Source: Microvirga pudoricolor
GTDB lineage: Bacteria; Pseudomonadota; Alphaproteobacteria; Rhizobiales; Beijerinckiaceae
Length of the DNA: 64,000 nt
Direction of reading: 5' to 3'
Assembly (NCBI RefSeq): GCF_016892705.1
Contig: NZ_JAFEMB010000005.1
Span: 1 to 64,000 of the forward strand
Below the pieces are notes generated by a model. That model worked only from the letters and a program-made list of their open reading frames with translations. It had not been told where the DNA came from and did no database searches. Positions 56,490 through 64,000 of this stretch are shown one piece after another (positions within the stretch are counted from its first letter, which is position 1; the number at the start of each line of letters is the position of its first letter). A program made the position numbers and the translations under genes.

Positions 56490-56515
56490 AAAGGCTGGGA
56501 GCGATCCCAGCCTTT
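56490..56515. terminator. Bidirectional hairpin terminator
   Basis: An 11-bp perfect stem AAAGGCTGGGA / TCCCAGCCTTT with a GCGA loop between convergent small genes. A and T ends could serve both strands. Confidence 0.85.
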
Positions 56516-56521
56516 AATCGT

Positions 56522-56809
56522 TTAAGCCGCTTCGTCAGTCTGCAAAGCGTCTTCCGTGACCTTCACGACGGACCCCGGAGAGTTCCATTCGTGATGACGC
56601 GCCCCCGCCTTCGAGCCATCCCGATGCCGCAACCAGGAGAGCTTATAGACATCTCCGTTCGGAGCGATCCCAGAACCCTGATACAGGGCACCCCCACTAT
56701 CGGTCGGACCACGGACCTTCACCGCTGGGGACAGGATGATGGCCATGTTATCCCGAACCAAAAGGGTCATGGGAAGGGTTTGGATCGGAGGAAAATCCGT
56801 CTCTGACAT
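56522..56809 (-). CDS. Small phage-type protein
   Basis: A 95-residue acidic protein starting MSETDFPPIQTLPMTLLVRD, with a central segment GSGIAPNGDVYKLSWLRHRD that looks beta-rich. AAAGC lies before the ATG; the 96-base gap to the virion-type protein gene suggests a separate transcript or the end of its operon. No family recognised. Confidence 0.55.
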   Translation of the reverse strand: MSETDFPPIQTLPMTLLVRDNMAIILSPAVKVRGPTDSGGALYQGSGIAPNGDVYKLSWLRHRDGSKAGARHHEWNSPGSVVKVTEDALQTDEAA

Positions 56810-56905
56810 CGTAAAAAGCTTTCATCTAAAAACCGCCGCGAGCTAAGGGCTAGGGCGGATTTCAGTTGGTCACCAGACTCATTACGGTAGAAATTAACTC
56901 AGGCG

Positions 56906-59200
56906 TTAAAACCCGAAGTCGTCCCCCAAGAGACCGCCTCCAGCCGCCGCAAGCGGAGCCGCCGCGATCCCTGGATTAATGGTCGCACGAGGCCCAACAA
57001 CGGTCGGAGCACCCTGAACCGCCTGAGCCGCACGACGCCCCTGATAAGCGTTCTTACCCGCCGACCCAGCCGCGCCGATGACCTTTGACAGGATGATACC
57101 CCCAAGACCGCCCGTCGCTCCGTCAGCCAACAGGCCAAGCGTTCCGAAGATGGCGTCGTATTTGCCCATGACACGGGAGAGCATCCCACCCATTGCCGCC
57201 GCTGTATCGCTGTTCGGGTTAGCAGTCTTGCCGCCGATCTTGGGACCACGGACGGTCTTCAGGACAGAGGCGAACTCTCTCATGACCTTCTGTTCGTCAG
57301 GCGAGAAGGTGACACGGGCAAGGGCTGAGCCTTCCGACAGGAAAGAGGAAATACGCTCCGACATAGCCTGGGGACCCCAATCGTCTTTTCCTTCCGGCTT
57401 CGAAACGATCTTTTGCCAGATGCCTTGACGGACACCCTTCCAGGCGTCCGAGTCCTTCCCCATGGTGTTCTGGAGGCGGACAGCTAGTCGTTGAGAGACG
57501 CCCTTCTCGCCGATCTTGGAGAGGCCGAACAGAGCGTCCGAAACTTCCTTTGCGGTGACATCGGTTTCAACAATGCGTTGCATCCAACGGGAGGCGTCGG
57601 CGTCAGGGGCGGAGCGGTTTGCCTTAAAGGTACTTTGATATTTTGCAAACGAGGCACGAGCCTTCTTGAGGGCATCCAACGCCCCTTCATCGCCGCTGAA
57701 AAGCTGGTTGGCCATCGAGTCTTCAAGATGGTTGTCGAACTTCTCGATGATGGCGGTGACCGCCCGACGATCTGAAGGGTTGTTCGAAGCAGCCGACCGG
57801 ATCGCGTTGAGACGCTTACGCATCTGTTCGGCTTCCTGAAGGCTGACGTTGCCGATGACTTCGTCTCCCTCCTTCGGGGCGCGAAGTTCGTCCAAGAGCT
57901 TCACGGCACGGGAGGCACCAGGGGTCAGCATGGAGTCGATTTCGACTTCGCCCTGAAGCGACTTGGTGATGTTCCCGCCCAGGCCCTGGAACGCCGTCCC
58001 CTGGAATTCGCCTTCACGCCCCAGGGCGTCGGCGTACAGGTTCTTGTACTCGTTCTTTGCCGTAGCAGCCTTCGAACGAACATCCGCAATGATGTTGCCA
58101 GCCGCGTTCAAGGGGTCGTCCGCCGCATTAACGGGGACGCCATCAGGTCCGACCTTCCCACCGAACTGCTGACCGATAGCGGTCTTCGCCGCGCCGATCT
58201 GCTGTTCCTGCTTCTCGAAGAAGGGCGAAAGCCGGTTGAAGGCCGTCTTGCCGTAACCCTCCTGGGCGGCAAGGTTCTCAAACCTCATTTCACCGAAGTC
58301 CTGGGTCGCCTGACCTTTCGTCAAATCGATCCCGAACTTCTGAGCCTGAAGCTCCCGAGCCGTCGCGTCATTGGCTCCCTTACGAGCAACCGCCGCCGCC
58401 GCCTCCGGTCCAAAGGATCGGGGATCGAGCCCAGCAGCCTGGAGCTTCGCCGCATCCTCAGGAGAGAGGGTCGGGGGAGCGCCGGTCGGAGCCTTGGTAA
58501 AACGGTTGACGAGCTTCCCGCCAACATCGGCGACCTTGTCCATGACAGGCACGGCACCGCCACCCACAAGACCGCTCAGGGCAGCCGAGGTCCCGACCTT
58601 GCCCCAGTCGCGGTTATTCGAAATCAGACCCTGGTCCAGGTATTCATCCGCCGCACCAGCAGCCGCGCCGGTCAATGCTCCAGCACCCATACGGACACCG
58701 AGCTTCGCCGCCGCTGGGAGAAGGGTAGGGGTCGCCGCACCACCCGACAGGACGGACGCGACGACAGGTCCAGCGATACCCGTCAGAGTACCAGCCGTCG
58801 AGGCAGTCGGGTTGAGGGTCGCGCGGGCTTCGTCGATCTTCTTTGTCTGGTCGTAGGCGTCGGCAAAACTAACTTCTGGACCCGTACCGAGATAGCCACG
58901 CGCGACCTTGATCCCCGCGTCGAGGTTGCGGGGAAGGTTGAGCATACCCGTGTTGAGAGCTTCGGACGCGAAGGTCATGATAGACGAGCCATCGCCCTGG
59001 TTGCCGACACCACCCGCCGCCGCAAGGGTCTTGCGGGCTTCAGCCTCTTCCTTCGGCATGGCGTTGACCGAATACCACTGCTGGGCACCAGCGAGAGCCG
59101 CCTTCTCGTTATCGGCTTCGATGTCGAGGGTAAACCCAACATTCCAACGACGATCCATTGGACGATGGGCTTCAACAACCATTCCGGCATCAGCGGTCAC
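56906..59200 (-). CDS. Large phage virion/DNA-ejection-type protein
   Basis: A 764-residue protein, Ala/Gly-rich at its start and middle. Hydrophobic glycine-rich segments (~135-180: TLTGIAGPVVASVLSGGAAT and MGAGALTGAAAGAADEYLDQ) are followed by a long helical body (~270-640), another Gly-rich region, and the C-terminal LAAAGGGLLGDDFGF. This composition is common in internal virion or ejection proteins of podoviruses and in prophage proteins of unknown role. Its ATG overlaps the lysozyme stop by 11 bases. Functional assignment is inference. Confidence 0.6.
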   Translation of the reverse strand: MTADAGMVVEAHRPMDRRWNVGFTLDIEADNEKAALAGAQQWYSVNAMPKEEAEARKTLAAAGGVGNQGDGSSIMTFASEALNTGMLNLPRNLDAGIKVARGYLGTGPEVSFADAYDQTKKIDEARATLNPTASTAGTLTGIAGPVVASVLSGGAATPTLLPAAAKLGVRMGAGALTGAAAGAADEYLDQGLISNNRDWGKVGTSAALSGLVGGGAVPVMDKVADVGGKLVNRFTKAPTGAPPTLSPEDAAKLQAAGLDPRSFGPEAAAAVARKGANDATARELQAQKFGIDLTKGQATQDFGEMRFENLAAQEGYGKTAFNRLSPFFEKQEQQIGAAKTAIGQQFGGKVGPDGVPVNAADDPLNAAGNIIADVRSKAATAKNEYKNLYADALGREGEFQGTAFQGLGGNITKSLQGEVEIDSMLTPGASRAVKLLDELRAPKEGDEVIGNVSLQEAEQMRKRLNAIRSAASNNPSDRRAVTAIIEKFDNHLEDSMANQLFSGDEGALDALKKARASFAKYQSTFKANRSAPDADASRWMQRIVETDVTAKEVSDALFGLSKIGEKGVSQRLAVRLQNTMGKDSDAWKGVRQGIWQKIVSKPEGKDDWGPQAMSERISSFLSEGSALARVTFSPDEQKVMREFASVLKTVRGPKIGGKTANPNSDTAAAMGGMLSRVMGKYDAIFGTLGLLADGATGGLGGIILSKVIGAAGSAGKNAYQGRRAAQAVQGAPTVVGPRATINPGIAAAPLAAAGGGLLGDDFGF

Positions 59201-59795
59201 GCCACTGGCAATAGAGCAGCCACGCGAGGGCGACGCCCATCAGGATGATGATGACGCCTGGGCCGGACATGACGAACTGCTTCGCGAGGTCAAATACGCC
59301 TGGACCATGCTCAATCGCTTGATCGAGTACCATGGCTGTACCACCCGTCAGGCCAACCGCGCCGCCTTTCCCCATGGGTGTGGCCATGAAGGAAGGTCTG
59401 CTGACAGCATCGACTTCGACACTTGGAGACACCTCTTGGTCGTCATACGCGTTCCAGAGTTCCTGTTCGGCATCGCGGCGACGCTTGAGACCTAGCAAGG
59501 GCTTGCCACCCGCGTTGATCCACAAATCAAATTCCGCACAAGCGCCGTCGTAATCCTTGCGGTTCAGCTTCCGGAGAAGCGTGGACTTCTGGAGCGCACC
59601 AGCACCGAGGTTGAAGACGAAGCACACAAGGGCGTCGAACTGACCTTGGGTCAGAGGAACCTTGACCATCCTGCTGACAGCCTTTTCGGAGTCTTCAACG
59701 TCCTGGTACAGGAAGTCGTCCGCTTGGGCCTTCGTGATCTTCATCCCACGGCGAACGCCTTTAGTGTGACCATACCCTAGCCGCCTCTCTAGCAC
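59190..59795 (-). pseudogene. Truncated phage lysozyme (GH24) with C-terminal membrane helix
   Basis: The 201-residue frame begins directly at LGYGHTKGVRRGMKITKAQA, which corresponds to the TIGYGHT stretch that lies ~25-30 residues into T4-type lysozymes. The preceding part with the catalytic Glu and Asp is absent; the rest (VPLTQGQFDALVCFVFNLG, STLLRKLNRKDY) is a good fit. A hydrophobic helix near the C-terminus (GVIIILMGVALAWLLYCQWR) could anchor it. The N-terminal codons overlap the end of a truncated RuvC gene, so a deletion joined the two; an active enzyme is unlikely. Confidence 0.75.
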
Positions 59796-60147
59796 CGTCC
59801 TTCAACGCTGGGACCTTCAGGTCTGCCTTCCACACTCCAGGCGTCACAAAACTAACTTTAGCTCCCGTAATCTGAGCGGCGGTTCGGACGGAGGCGAACG
59901 ACTCCCCAAACGAGAAGGCCGACGAGACCCCTTCACCAGGGCGCGACCAGACGTTTTCGATCCAGACTTCATCGGCTTCGTGTTCGACCAGGAGCGCCCA
60001 CACTTCGGCACCATTGACGCGTTGCTTGGTCCCGAAAGGCGTCGTCGGCATGTCATAGACCGCGATTAAGTCTAGTGGGTTCTTTGAGGTGTCGATGAAG
60101 CAGAGCGCTCCAGATAGGCCGGGATCGATCCCGCAGATGATGGGCAT
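59761..60147 (-). CDS. RuvC-like Holliday junction resolvase, C-terminally truncated
   Basis: A 128-residue protein with RuvC-type features: GIDPGLSGALCFID (first acidic residue D8) and VWIENVWSRPGEGVSSAFSF (the Glu). After VWKADLKVPALKDGAREAAR, where family members continue with the last active-site Asp residues, it ends in VWSH. The cut coincides with the start of the truncated lysozyme frame. It is probably a fragment left by a deletion and therefore inactive; I list it as a CDS because the frame is intact up to the scar. Confidence 0.65.
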   Translation of the reverse strand: MPIICGIDPGLSGALCFIDTSKNPLDLIAVYDMPTTPFGTKQRVNGAEVWALLVEHEADEVWIENVWSRPGEGVSSAFSFGESFASVRTAAQITGAKVSFVTPGVWKADLKVPALKDGAREAARVWSH

Positions 60148-60180
60148 GAAGGTATTTATACAACGTAACGTCTTTCATAT

Positions 60181-60213
60181 AAAGAAAAAGACGATGGGCT
60201 TTCACCCACCGTC
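60181..60213 (-). terminator. Terminator on the minus strand
   Basis: Minus-strand GACGGTGGG-TGAAAG-CCCATCGTC followed by TTTTTC; one G.T pair in the stem. It would stop transcripts coming from the helicase side before the RuvC fragment. Confidence 0.65.
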
Positions 60214-60398
60214 TTAAGTAGTTCACAAGGTCAACCTTAAGGTCAGTCTCATTCTAAGTCGGCAACGCTTGGCTAGAGGCCGCAATCCCCGCAAAGCGTT
60301 TACTGACTAAGCTGAGTGTGCACGCCGAAAAGCTCTGGTCAATAGCCTGAGGGATTTTATTAATTACACTGTTTTCACGGATTTCACTACCCCAAAAC

Positions 60399-60435
60399 AA
60401 AAAACGCTGTCCGGGGAGGAACAGCGCTTTTCGTC
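60399..60435. terminator. Hairpin CGCTGT..ACAGCG with A/T flanks
   Basis: A stem CGCTGT / ACAGCG around CCGGGGAGGA, flanked by AAAA and CTTTTC, so it may act in either direction. Confidence 0.5.
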
Positions 60436-60459
60436 AACCATAATCTTTGAGGAGCCATT

Positions 60460-60531
60460 ATGAACAGGCAGCCGATACTTGAACTCTTTTCGGTTTGCCA
60501 TCCACTTTGTAAGATTACTTTAGCTATTTAG
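60460..60531 (+). CDS. Possible 23-residue peptide
   Basis: GAGGAG lies 6 bases before ATG at 60460; the frame reads MNRQPILELFSVCHPLCKIT-LAI and stops at TAG. It is on the strand opposite to the neighbouring genes, inside the non-coding block, and follows a hairpin. The strong ribosome site is the only support. Confidence 0.3.
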   Translation: MNRQPILELFSVCHPLCKITLAI

Positions 60532-60588
60532 CTTCGTTCCCGCAATATATCTTTGGCGACGGGTGATATGCGGGGCAGACCCCTTGGG

Positions 60589-60695
60589 GGCAATAGTGGC
60601 AATTGTGGCGATAATTTTGACCAAACTCTTTATATTATTTCTCTCATTTATTTCTATACTCTTTAGAAATAATTGCCACAATTGCCACTATTGCC
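60589..60695. repeat. 21-bp exact inverted repeat with 65-base AT-rich spacer
   Basis: The arms 60589-60609 and 60675-60695 are perfect reverse complements (each made of GGCAATAGT and GGCAATTGTGGC-type words) and enclose an AT-rich stretch. Adjacent helicase and primase genes make an origin-like role plausible. Confidence 0.75.
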
Positions 60696-60697
60696 TC

Positions 60698-60722
60698 AAA
60701 CCCTTATTTCATAAGGGTTTTT
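60698..60722 (+). terminator. Hairpin AAACCCTTA..TAAGGGTTT
   Basis: A 9-bp perfect stem, loop TTTCA, with T-rich end (TTTTT in total). Lies beside the inverted repeats and could equally be part of an origin structure. Confidence 0.6.
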
Positions 60723-60782
60723 CGAGAGGCATATGGGTGGCAATGGTGGCGTATCCCCCGTCGCCACCCATATTTTGCCCGT

Positions 60783-62309
60783 TTACCGGTCGTCCGACTT
60801 GTTCTTGATCATGTCCTGGAGCCTGATTTTGCGTTCGGTGGCAATTGAAATGACGTTGTTGGGGGCAATTCGGTAGGAATTGCCCTCCTTGCGGCTTGTC
60901 CGAAGCTCGACGAGAGACCCCTTCTGGAGGGTGAGACGCTTCAGTTCGCGACTGAACTTGTTGACGTTCGCAAACTTGGTTTCAGAGGGATACGACCGCT
61001 CCAGCCATGGGTAGAAGCTGTCGGTGAAGAGACGGGTTGCCCCGACCCACTCATTCGCGGGGATCGTTGAGCATTCCTCCGTCCATTCCTCCGTGCTCGA
61101 CTTGAAGCGCTGGTCAGACTGGGACTTGCGCAAGGCCTCCAGCTTCAACCGGTCGGCAATCATCGGCGCGACGGTCTCGTCTTCATCCACCGACTTCCAA
61201 ATTTTGAGGGTGTCGATAGCTTTCATAGCGCCGACATCGATGGGCTGGGTGATCATCTGGAAGTATCGACGGTTACCGCTCTTATCCTTGATCAGGCCGT
61301 TGATGTCTTCGTTGGTGCACCCGATAAAGGATGTCACGAGGGTCCTGGAGGATGCCGCCTGATAGATTTGGCGGATATCGCGACGCTCTTCCGTCATCAT
61401 ACCCTTCAGCTTCTCGACGTTGGCGTTCTTCAACCCAGCGAGTTCGTCGAACATCATGACCGGCATATAAGTCAACCGATACTGCTTCGAGTTATCTTCG
61501 AGAAGTTCGAAGCCCGCTCCCGTGAACAGGTCCCCCAGGCTCGACAGGAGGTGTCGAACCGCCATAGTCTTCCCATCCTCCTGGGCACCATAGAAGACCG
61601 GCATCATGTGGGAGTAATGAAACCACCTAGCGGCACCGCCAACGCCCTTGATATTCCCATAGGCTCCGATGTGGTTCTTCACCCGATGAATCCAGTTCAC
61701 CATCGCCAGGACGGAGGCTTCCATCATCTGGGCGTCGGCTTCCTCGTCTCCCGTAGGGCGGAGCACCAGTGAGAGCCACTTCCGAAGCTCCGTATGCCCA
61801 GGGTCGAGGTTGGCGTCGTATCTCAGTTCCCCAAAGGCGCGACGAGCGATCTGGAAGCGTTCGTCTTCGATAAAACTCCGGAGGGCACTGTCATAGGTGT
61901 TCTTGAAGATGCCGTAGGCATTCGTCCACATCTTGAGTTCGTCGAGCATCCGAGCCATCCCGTGGGTGACGCCGTTGGGCAGGACGAAGTCTTCGTTGAA
62001 GGTCATGCGGTAGCCATAGGCAGCAAGATAGGCGGGGATGAACTGAGTCTCCGTGTACGGATAGAGTCCCAGGGCGGCTTTCACCTTGGAGGCGCGCACG
62101 GTCGCCACAGCATCCGCCTTATCGAAGTCGCAACGATTGATCAGAAGCTTCTGGAACCGTGGCCATTGATAGCCTTCGGCGTCCTTAGCGCCTTCGGCAT
62201 AGCTGACCACCAAAGCAAGTTCCTGGTCGGTCATCTTGCGCTTGGGGTCGGTGACGTTGTCCCACAGGTCGAGGGCGGCAATGAAATCGGTTGTCGTATT
62301 AGTAGGCAT
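60783..62309 (-). CDS. VapE/D5-type phage helicase (SF3-like P-loop ATPase)
   Basis: A 508-residue protein. The ATPase core has Walker A GAQEDGKT (241-248), Walker B PVMMFDEL (D288-E289), a sensor motif SFIGCTNED, and SGNRRYFQM, typical of virulence-associated E and D5-like helicases of phage and plasmid replication. The N-terminal ~200 residues may be the primase-linking part. It lies 32 bases after the primase-polymerase gene on the minus strand, forming a replication pair. Confidence 0.85.
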   Translation of the reverse strand: MPTNTTTDFIAALDLWDNVTDPKRKMTDQELALVVSYAEGAKDAEGYQWPRFQKLLINRCDFDKADAVATVRASKVKAALGLYPYTETQFIPAYLAAYGYRMTFNEDFVLPNGVTHGMARMLDELKMWTNAYGIFKNTYDSALRSFIEDERFQIARRAFGELRYDANLDPGHTELRKWLSLVLRPTGDEEADAQMMEASVLAMVNWIHRVKNHIGAYGNIKGVGGAARWFHYSHMMPVFYGAQEDGKTMAVRHLLSSLGDLFTGAGFELLEDNSKQYRLTYMPVMMFDELAGLKNANVEKLKGMMTEERRDIRQIYQAASSRTLVTSFIGCTNEDINGLIKDKSGNRRYFQMITQPIDVGAMKAIDTLKIWKSVDEDETVAPMIADRLKLEALRKSQSDQRFKSSTEEWTEECSTIPANEWVGATRLFTDSFYPWLERSYPSETKFANVNKFSRELKRLTLQKGSLVELRTSRKEGNSYRIAPNNVISIATERKIRLQDMIKNKSDDR

Positions 62310-62341
62310 TAAATCAGGTCTTCAAAAAATAGGTTTGGGTA

Positions 62342-63376
62342 TTAGGCGCGACGCTTAGAGGCGAGGAACTTCATTTTCTGTTCCAGGCGGTAGTCACGAA
62401 GTTGGGTATCGGAGAGAGGGGAGGCGGTGCCTGTCAGGGACATCACTGAGCGCAAATCGTCAGCGAGGGCACCAGACCCATAGGTCCGCTGGCAGTAATA
62501 CCCCCAGCGACCGTCCAGGTCGAACTGGAGGCTTCGCATCTCCCCGAAGGTGAGGGACGTACCCGAGTATAGCCAGATACGGGAAAGGGTGCCCATCAGG
62601 GTCTGACGATGCGATCCGCCCTTATAGAGGGTGTCGTGTTCGTCGAGCCATGACGGCTTGCAGTACTTAGGATTGTCGAGACCAACGCCTGAGGCGACAT
62701 CCATACTCGCCATCTGGAGGCGCAACGTGGCAAGCTCTTCAGGGGTGAGTACCCGTGTACTCTTGTCAGTCGCTTCTGAACGCTTGGCGTATTCAAGAGC
62801 CTCGTCAGGCAATGACTCAACGAGACCCAGGATCGCGTCAACGTCGAGGGCAGCACCCTCCAGCCACGCACGCCGTTCACCTTCGAAGCAGGGACCATAG
62901 AGGTGGTCGCCAGGGTCATAGATCGAACCGTCAAGCTGGTAGTTGAAGAGGTCGTTGAACCAGACGAACAGGAGGAACATCGTGTCGTAATCGACATCGC
63001 GGCTCAGGGGGATGACGATCCTGACCTTGTGCCGCCCATCTTTGCGCAGATGTGAATACGACGTGTAGAGAAGGTGGCTAAAGCCGAGACCCCTCAAAAC
63101 TTGATTTACGTCGTCGAAGGTGACGGTTGGATGTCCGTCCTGGTGGTTGTCGAGGTCGAAGTAACCCAACGTCACGACGCCGCTACATGCTTCGCCAACC
63201 CTCCACAAACCTTGCTTCGGTTCGGCATCGGGCTTTGACTTTGGCTTCCACTCGCTCTCTTCGAACAGGGTTGGGGTCCAGGAATAGCATTGATACTTGT
63301 GTTCCTGGGCTTGCGGGTAGGCGGCTTGGGACCAGAAGTCGCTGACGAATGCATTGAAGTCAGCGTATGTGGTCAT
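62342..63376 (-). CDS. Primase-polymerase-like protein (AEP superfamily)
   Basis: A 344-residue protein starting MTTYADFNAFVSDFWSQAAY at 63376 (the frame opens further upstream at 63478). It has the archaeo-eukaryotic primase motifs: acidic pair D74/D76 in GYFDLDNHQDG, SYSHLRKDGRHKVRIVIPLS (S-x-H type, then R/K residues), and a third acidic D149 near NYQLDGSIYDPGD. AEP proteins of phage prime and extend DNA. Its pairing with the helicase supports a replication role. Family-level identification is by motif only. Confidence 0.75.
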   Translation of the reverse strand: MTTYADFNAFVSDFWSQAAYPQAQEHKYQCYSWTPTLFEESEWKPKSKPDAEPKQGLWRVGEACSGVVTLGYFDLDNHQDGHPTVTFDDVNQVLRGLGFSHLLYTSYSHLRKDGRHKVRIVIPLSRDVDYDTMFLLFVWFNDLFNYQLDGSIYDPGDHLYGPCFEGERRAWLEGAALDVDAILGLVESLPDEALEYAKRSEATDKSTRVLTPEELATLRLQMASMDVASGVGLDNPKYCKPSWLDEHDTLYKGGSHRQTLMGTLSRIWLYSGTSLTFGEMRSLQFDLDGRWGYYCQRTYGSGALADDLRSVMSLTGTASPLSDTQLRDYRLEQKMKFLASKRRA

Positions 63377-63617
63377 GGATGTGATTTTGGATTGGTGGAG
63401 TGTTGTCGCGCCGTGCGACGGCTTAAACACTTCGCGCAAGTAACTTACGCAAGGTTGGGTTTGGGTAGTGCTGAGCATTTGGCTCCGTGGTTTGGTTGGT
63501 TGAGCCTGTATTTACTCATAGGGGTATCGCCGATTTCAATAAGTGACGGCGTTTGGCGGTCATACCTGGGATTCCCAAAACGCATAGCTCAGGGGCATTT
63601 GAATTTCGATTTCGGCG

Positions 63618-63629
63618 AAGGGGTCTGCC
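63618..63629 (+). repeat. 12-bp sequence shared in inverted orientation with 60574-60585
   Basis: AAGGGGTCTGCC at 63618 is the reverse complement of GGCAGACCCCTT at 60574; the two copies flank the helicase-primase pair. It may be a common operator or a chance match. Confidence 0.4.
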
Positions 63630-63665
63630 TAAATACGCGGACCATTTAAACGAAAGCCATTTTCA

Positions 63666-63893
63666 ATGACCAATACGCAATACCTCCTTCATGTCATCGA
63701 CGGGCGAGGCATTCTCCTTCGCTATCATCCCAACCCGTCTGAACAGGAGAACGACATCGTCATGACCAAGGATGTGCTCGACTTCCTTGACGCTGAGGAT
63801 ATCCCGTACGAGCGCGAAGAACTCAACACCATCCATATCAACCCCCAAACTGACAGCCAAGCTGTCGCCATGAAACTTCGTTGGGGGTTCTAA
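63666..63893 (+). CDS. Small phage-type protein
   Basis: A 75-residue protein (MTNTQYLLHVIDGRGILLRY at the start). Divergent from the primase gene; the 289-base gap should hold promoters for both. Coupled to the next gene by a one-base overlap (TAATG). Unknown function. Confidence 0.6.
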   Translation: MTNTQYLLHVIDGRGILLRYHPNPSEQENDIVMTKDVLDFLDAEDIPYEREELNTIHINPQTDSQAVAMKLRWGF

Positions 63894-64000
63894 TGGCGAA
63901 CACCGACGAAATCCTGGAGAGGCTGAAACAGGCTGCTGTAACAGCAACCGAGAAGGAGTTCAGGCATTACTTGGGCCGCTTCCCGATTGTCGTTGACGCA
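63893..64000 (+). CDS. Start of a phage-type gene, cut by the window end
   Basis: 36 codons are visible (MANTDEILERLKQAAVTATE ...), open to the last base. The ATG overlaps the stop of the preceding gene by one base. Charged helical beginning; no identification possible. Confidence 0.6.
   Translation, partial: MANTDEILERLKQAAVTATEKEFRHYLGRFPIVVDA

Larger units (their letters stand above)
60148..60782. other. 635-bp AT-rich non-coding block with hairpins and inverted repeats
   Basis: Between the RuvC fragment and the helicase gene the DNA is AT-rich and has at least three stem-loops (60181-60213, 60399-60435, 60698-60722), a 21-bp exact inverted repeat (60589-60609 with 60675-60695), an 11-bp inverted repeat (60731-60741 with 60763-60773) and repeated TGGCAAT/GTGGC words. 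It is the best candidate in the window for a phage replication origin or control region. Confidence 0.6.
54889..64000. mobile_element. Prophage-like element inserted in the response regulator gene, continuing past the window end
   Basis: From about 54,890 the GC content falls, genes become short and phage-like, and the host HTH ends abruptly. Contents are an excisionase-type HTH, PhoH ATPase, lysozyme and RuvC remnants, a large virion-type protein, a non-coding origin-like block, a VapE/D5-type helicase and a primase-polymerase. No terminase, portal, capsid or integrase gene is seen in the window, so completeness cannot be judged. Confidence 0.8.

Noticed and set aside
60589-60773. CRISPR array
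   Set aside because: The repeated words are few, unevenly spaced and inverted rather than direct, with no spacer pattern and no cas genes.

Overview
The window reads as a chromosomal segment of a high-GC alphaproteobacterium, most likely a hyphomicrobial (Rhizobiales) species close to Methylobacteriaceae/Microvirga. This is inferred from conserved gene order (glyA..nrdR-ribD-ribE-ribH-nusB-thiL, plsX-fabH-ihfA-merR, an alphaproteobacterial bpt), from the Asp-rich hemB metal motif typical of rhizobia, and from a BA14K-family protein. No 16S rRNA or taxonomic marker search was possible, so genus is inference.

Layout. (1) 1-29,752 is core chromosome: an exported Pro/Gly-rich protein cut by the window edge, recO, parC, bpt, an RDD membrane protein, a threonine dehydratase/permease/hemB cluster, a hydroxyisobutyryl-CoA hydrolase pair, an L,D-transpeptidase, glyA, the nrdR-rib-nusB-thiL operon, an MFS transporter, the H+-pyrophosphatase, bamE, a cytochrome bc1 chaperone with a DUF177 protein, an RTX/cadherin-like protein, plsX-fabH-ihfA-merR and a tRNA-Pro(GGG). 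Core gaps carry two families of dispersed hairpin repeats. (2) 29,733-49,600 is a 19.9 kb genomic island bounded by a 19-bp repeat of the tRNA-Pro 3' end (one mismatch); a frameshifted integrase tail lies just inside the tRNA end. Its cargo is catabolic and transport-related: one module with oligopeptide-type ABC binding protein and two permeases (no ATPases), two M20 peptidases/amidohydrolases, an AstE-like protein without its usual zinc ligands, an Old Yellow Enzyme and a LysR regulator; a second, co-directional module of a tripartite tricarboxylate transporter, a decayed gene, an alpha/beta hydrolase and a Baeyer-Villiger-type monooxygenase; and a third with a Zn-alcohol dehydrogenase, an XRE-cupin regulator and a class III aminotransferase. 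(3) 49,712-54,890 is core again: MAPEG protein, small proteins, BA14K protein, and a histidine kinase/LuxR-type response regulator pair. (4) From about 54,890 to the window end is a lower-GC, phage-derived element that replaces the last part of the response regulator. It has an excisionase-like HTH, a PhoH ATPase, a large virion-type protein, a truncated lysozyme abutting a truncated RuvC-like resolvase (a deletion scar), an AT-rich non-coding block with long inverted repeats, and a primase-polymerase plus VapE/D5-type helicase. No terminase, portal, capsid or integrase is visible, so it is either defective or continues beyond the window.

How parts work together. The core rib cluster makes riboflavin under apparent translational coupling; plsX-fabH feed phospholipid and fatty acid synthesis. 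In the island, an uptake-reduce-oxidise-hydrolyse logic can be inferred (OYE on an enone, BVMO on a ketone, hydrolase on the ester, alcohol dehydrogenase and transaminase afterwards), but the substrate cannot be read from sequence.
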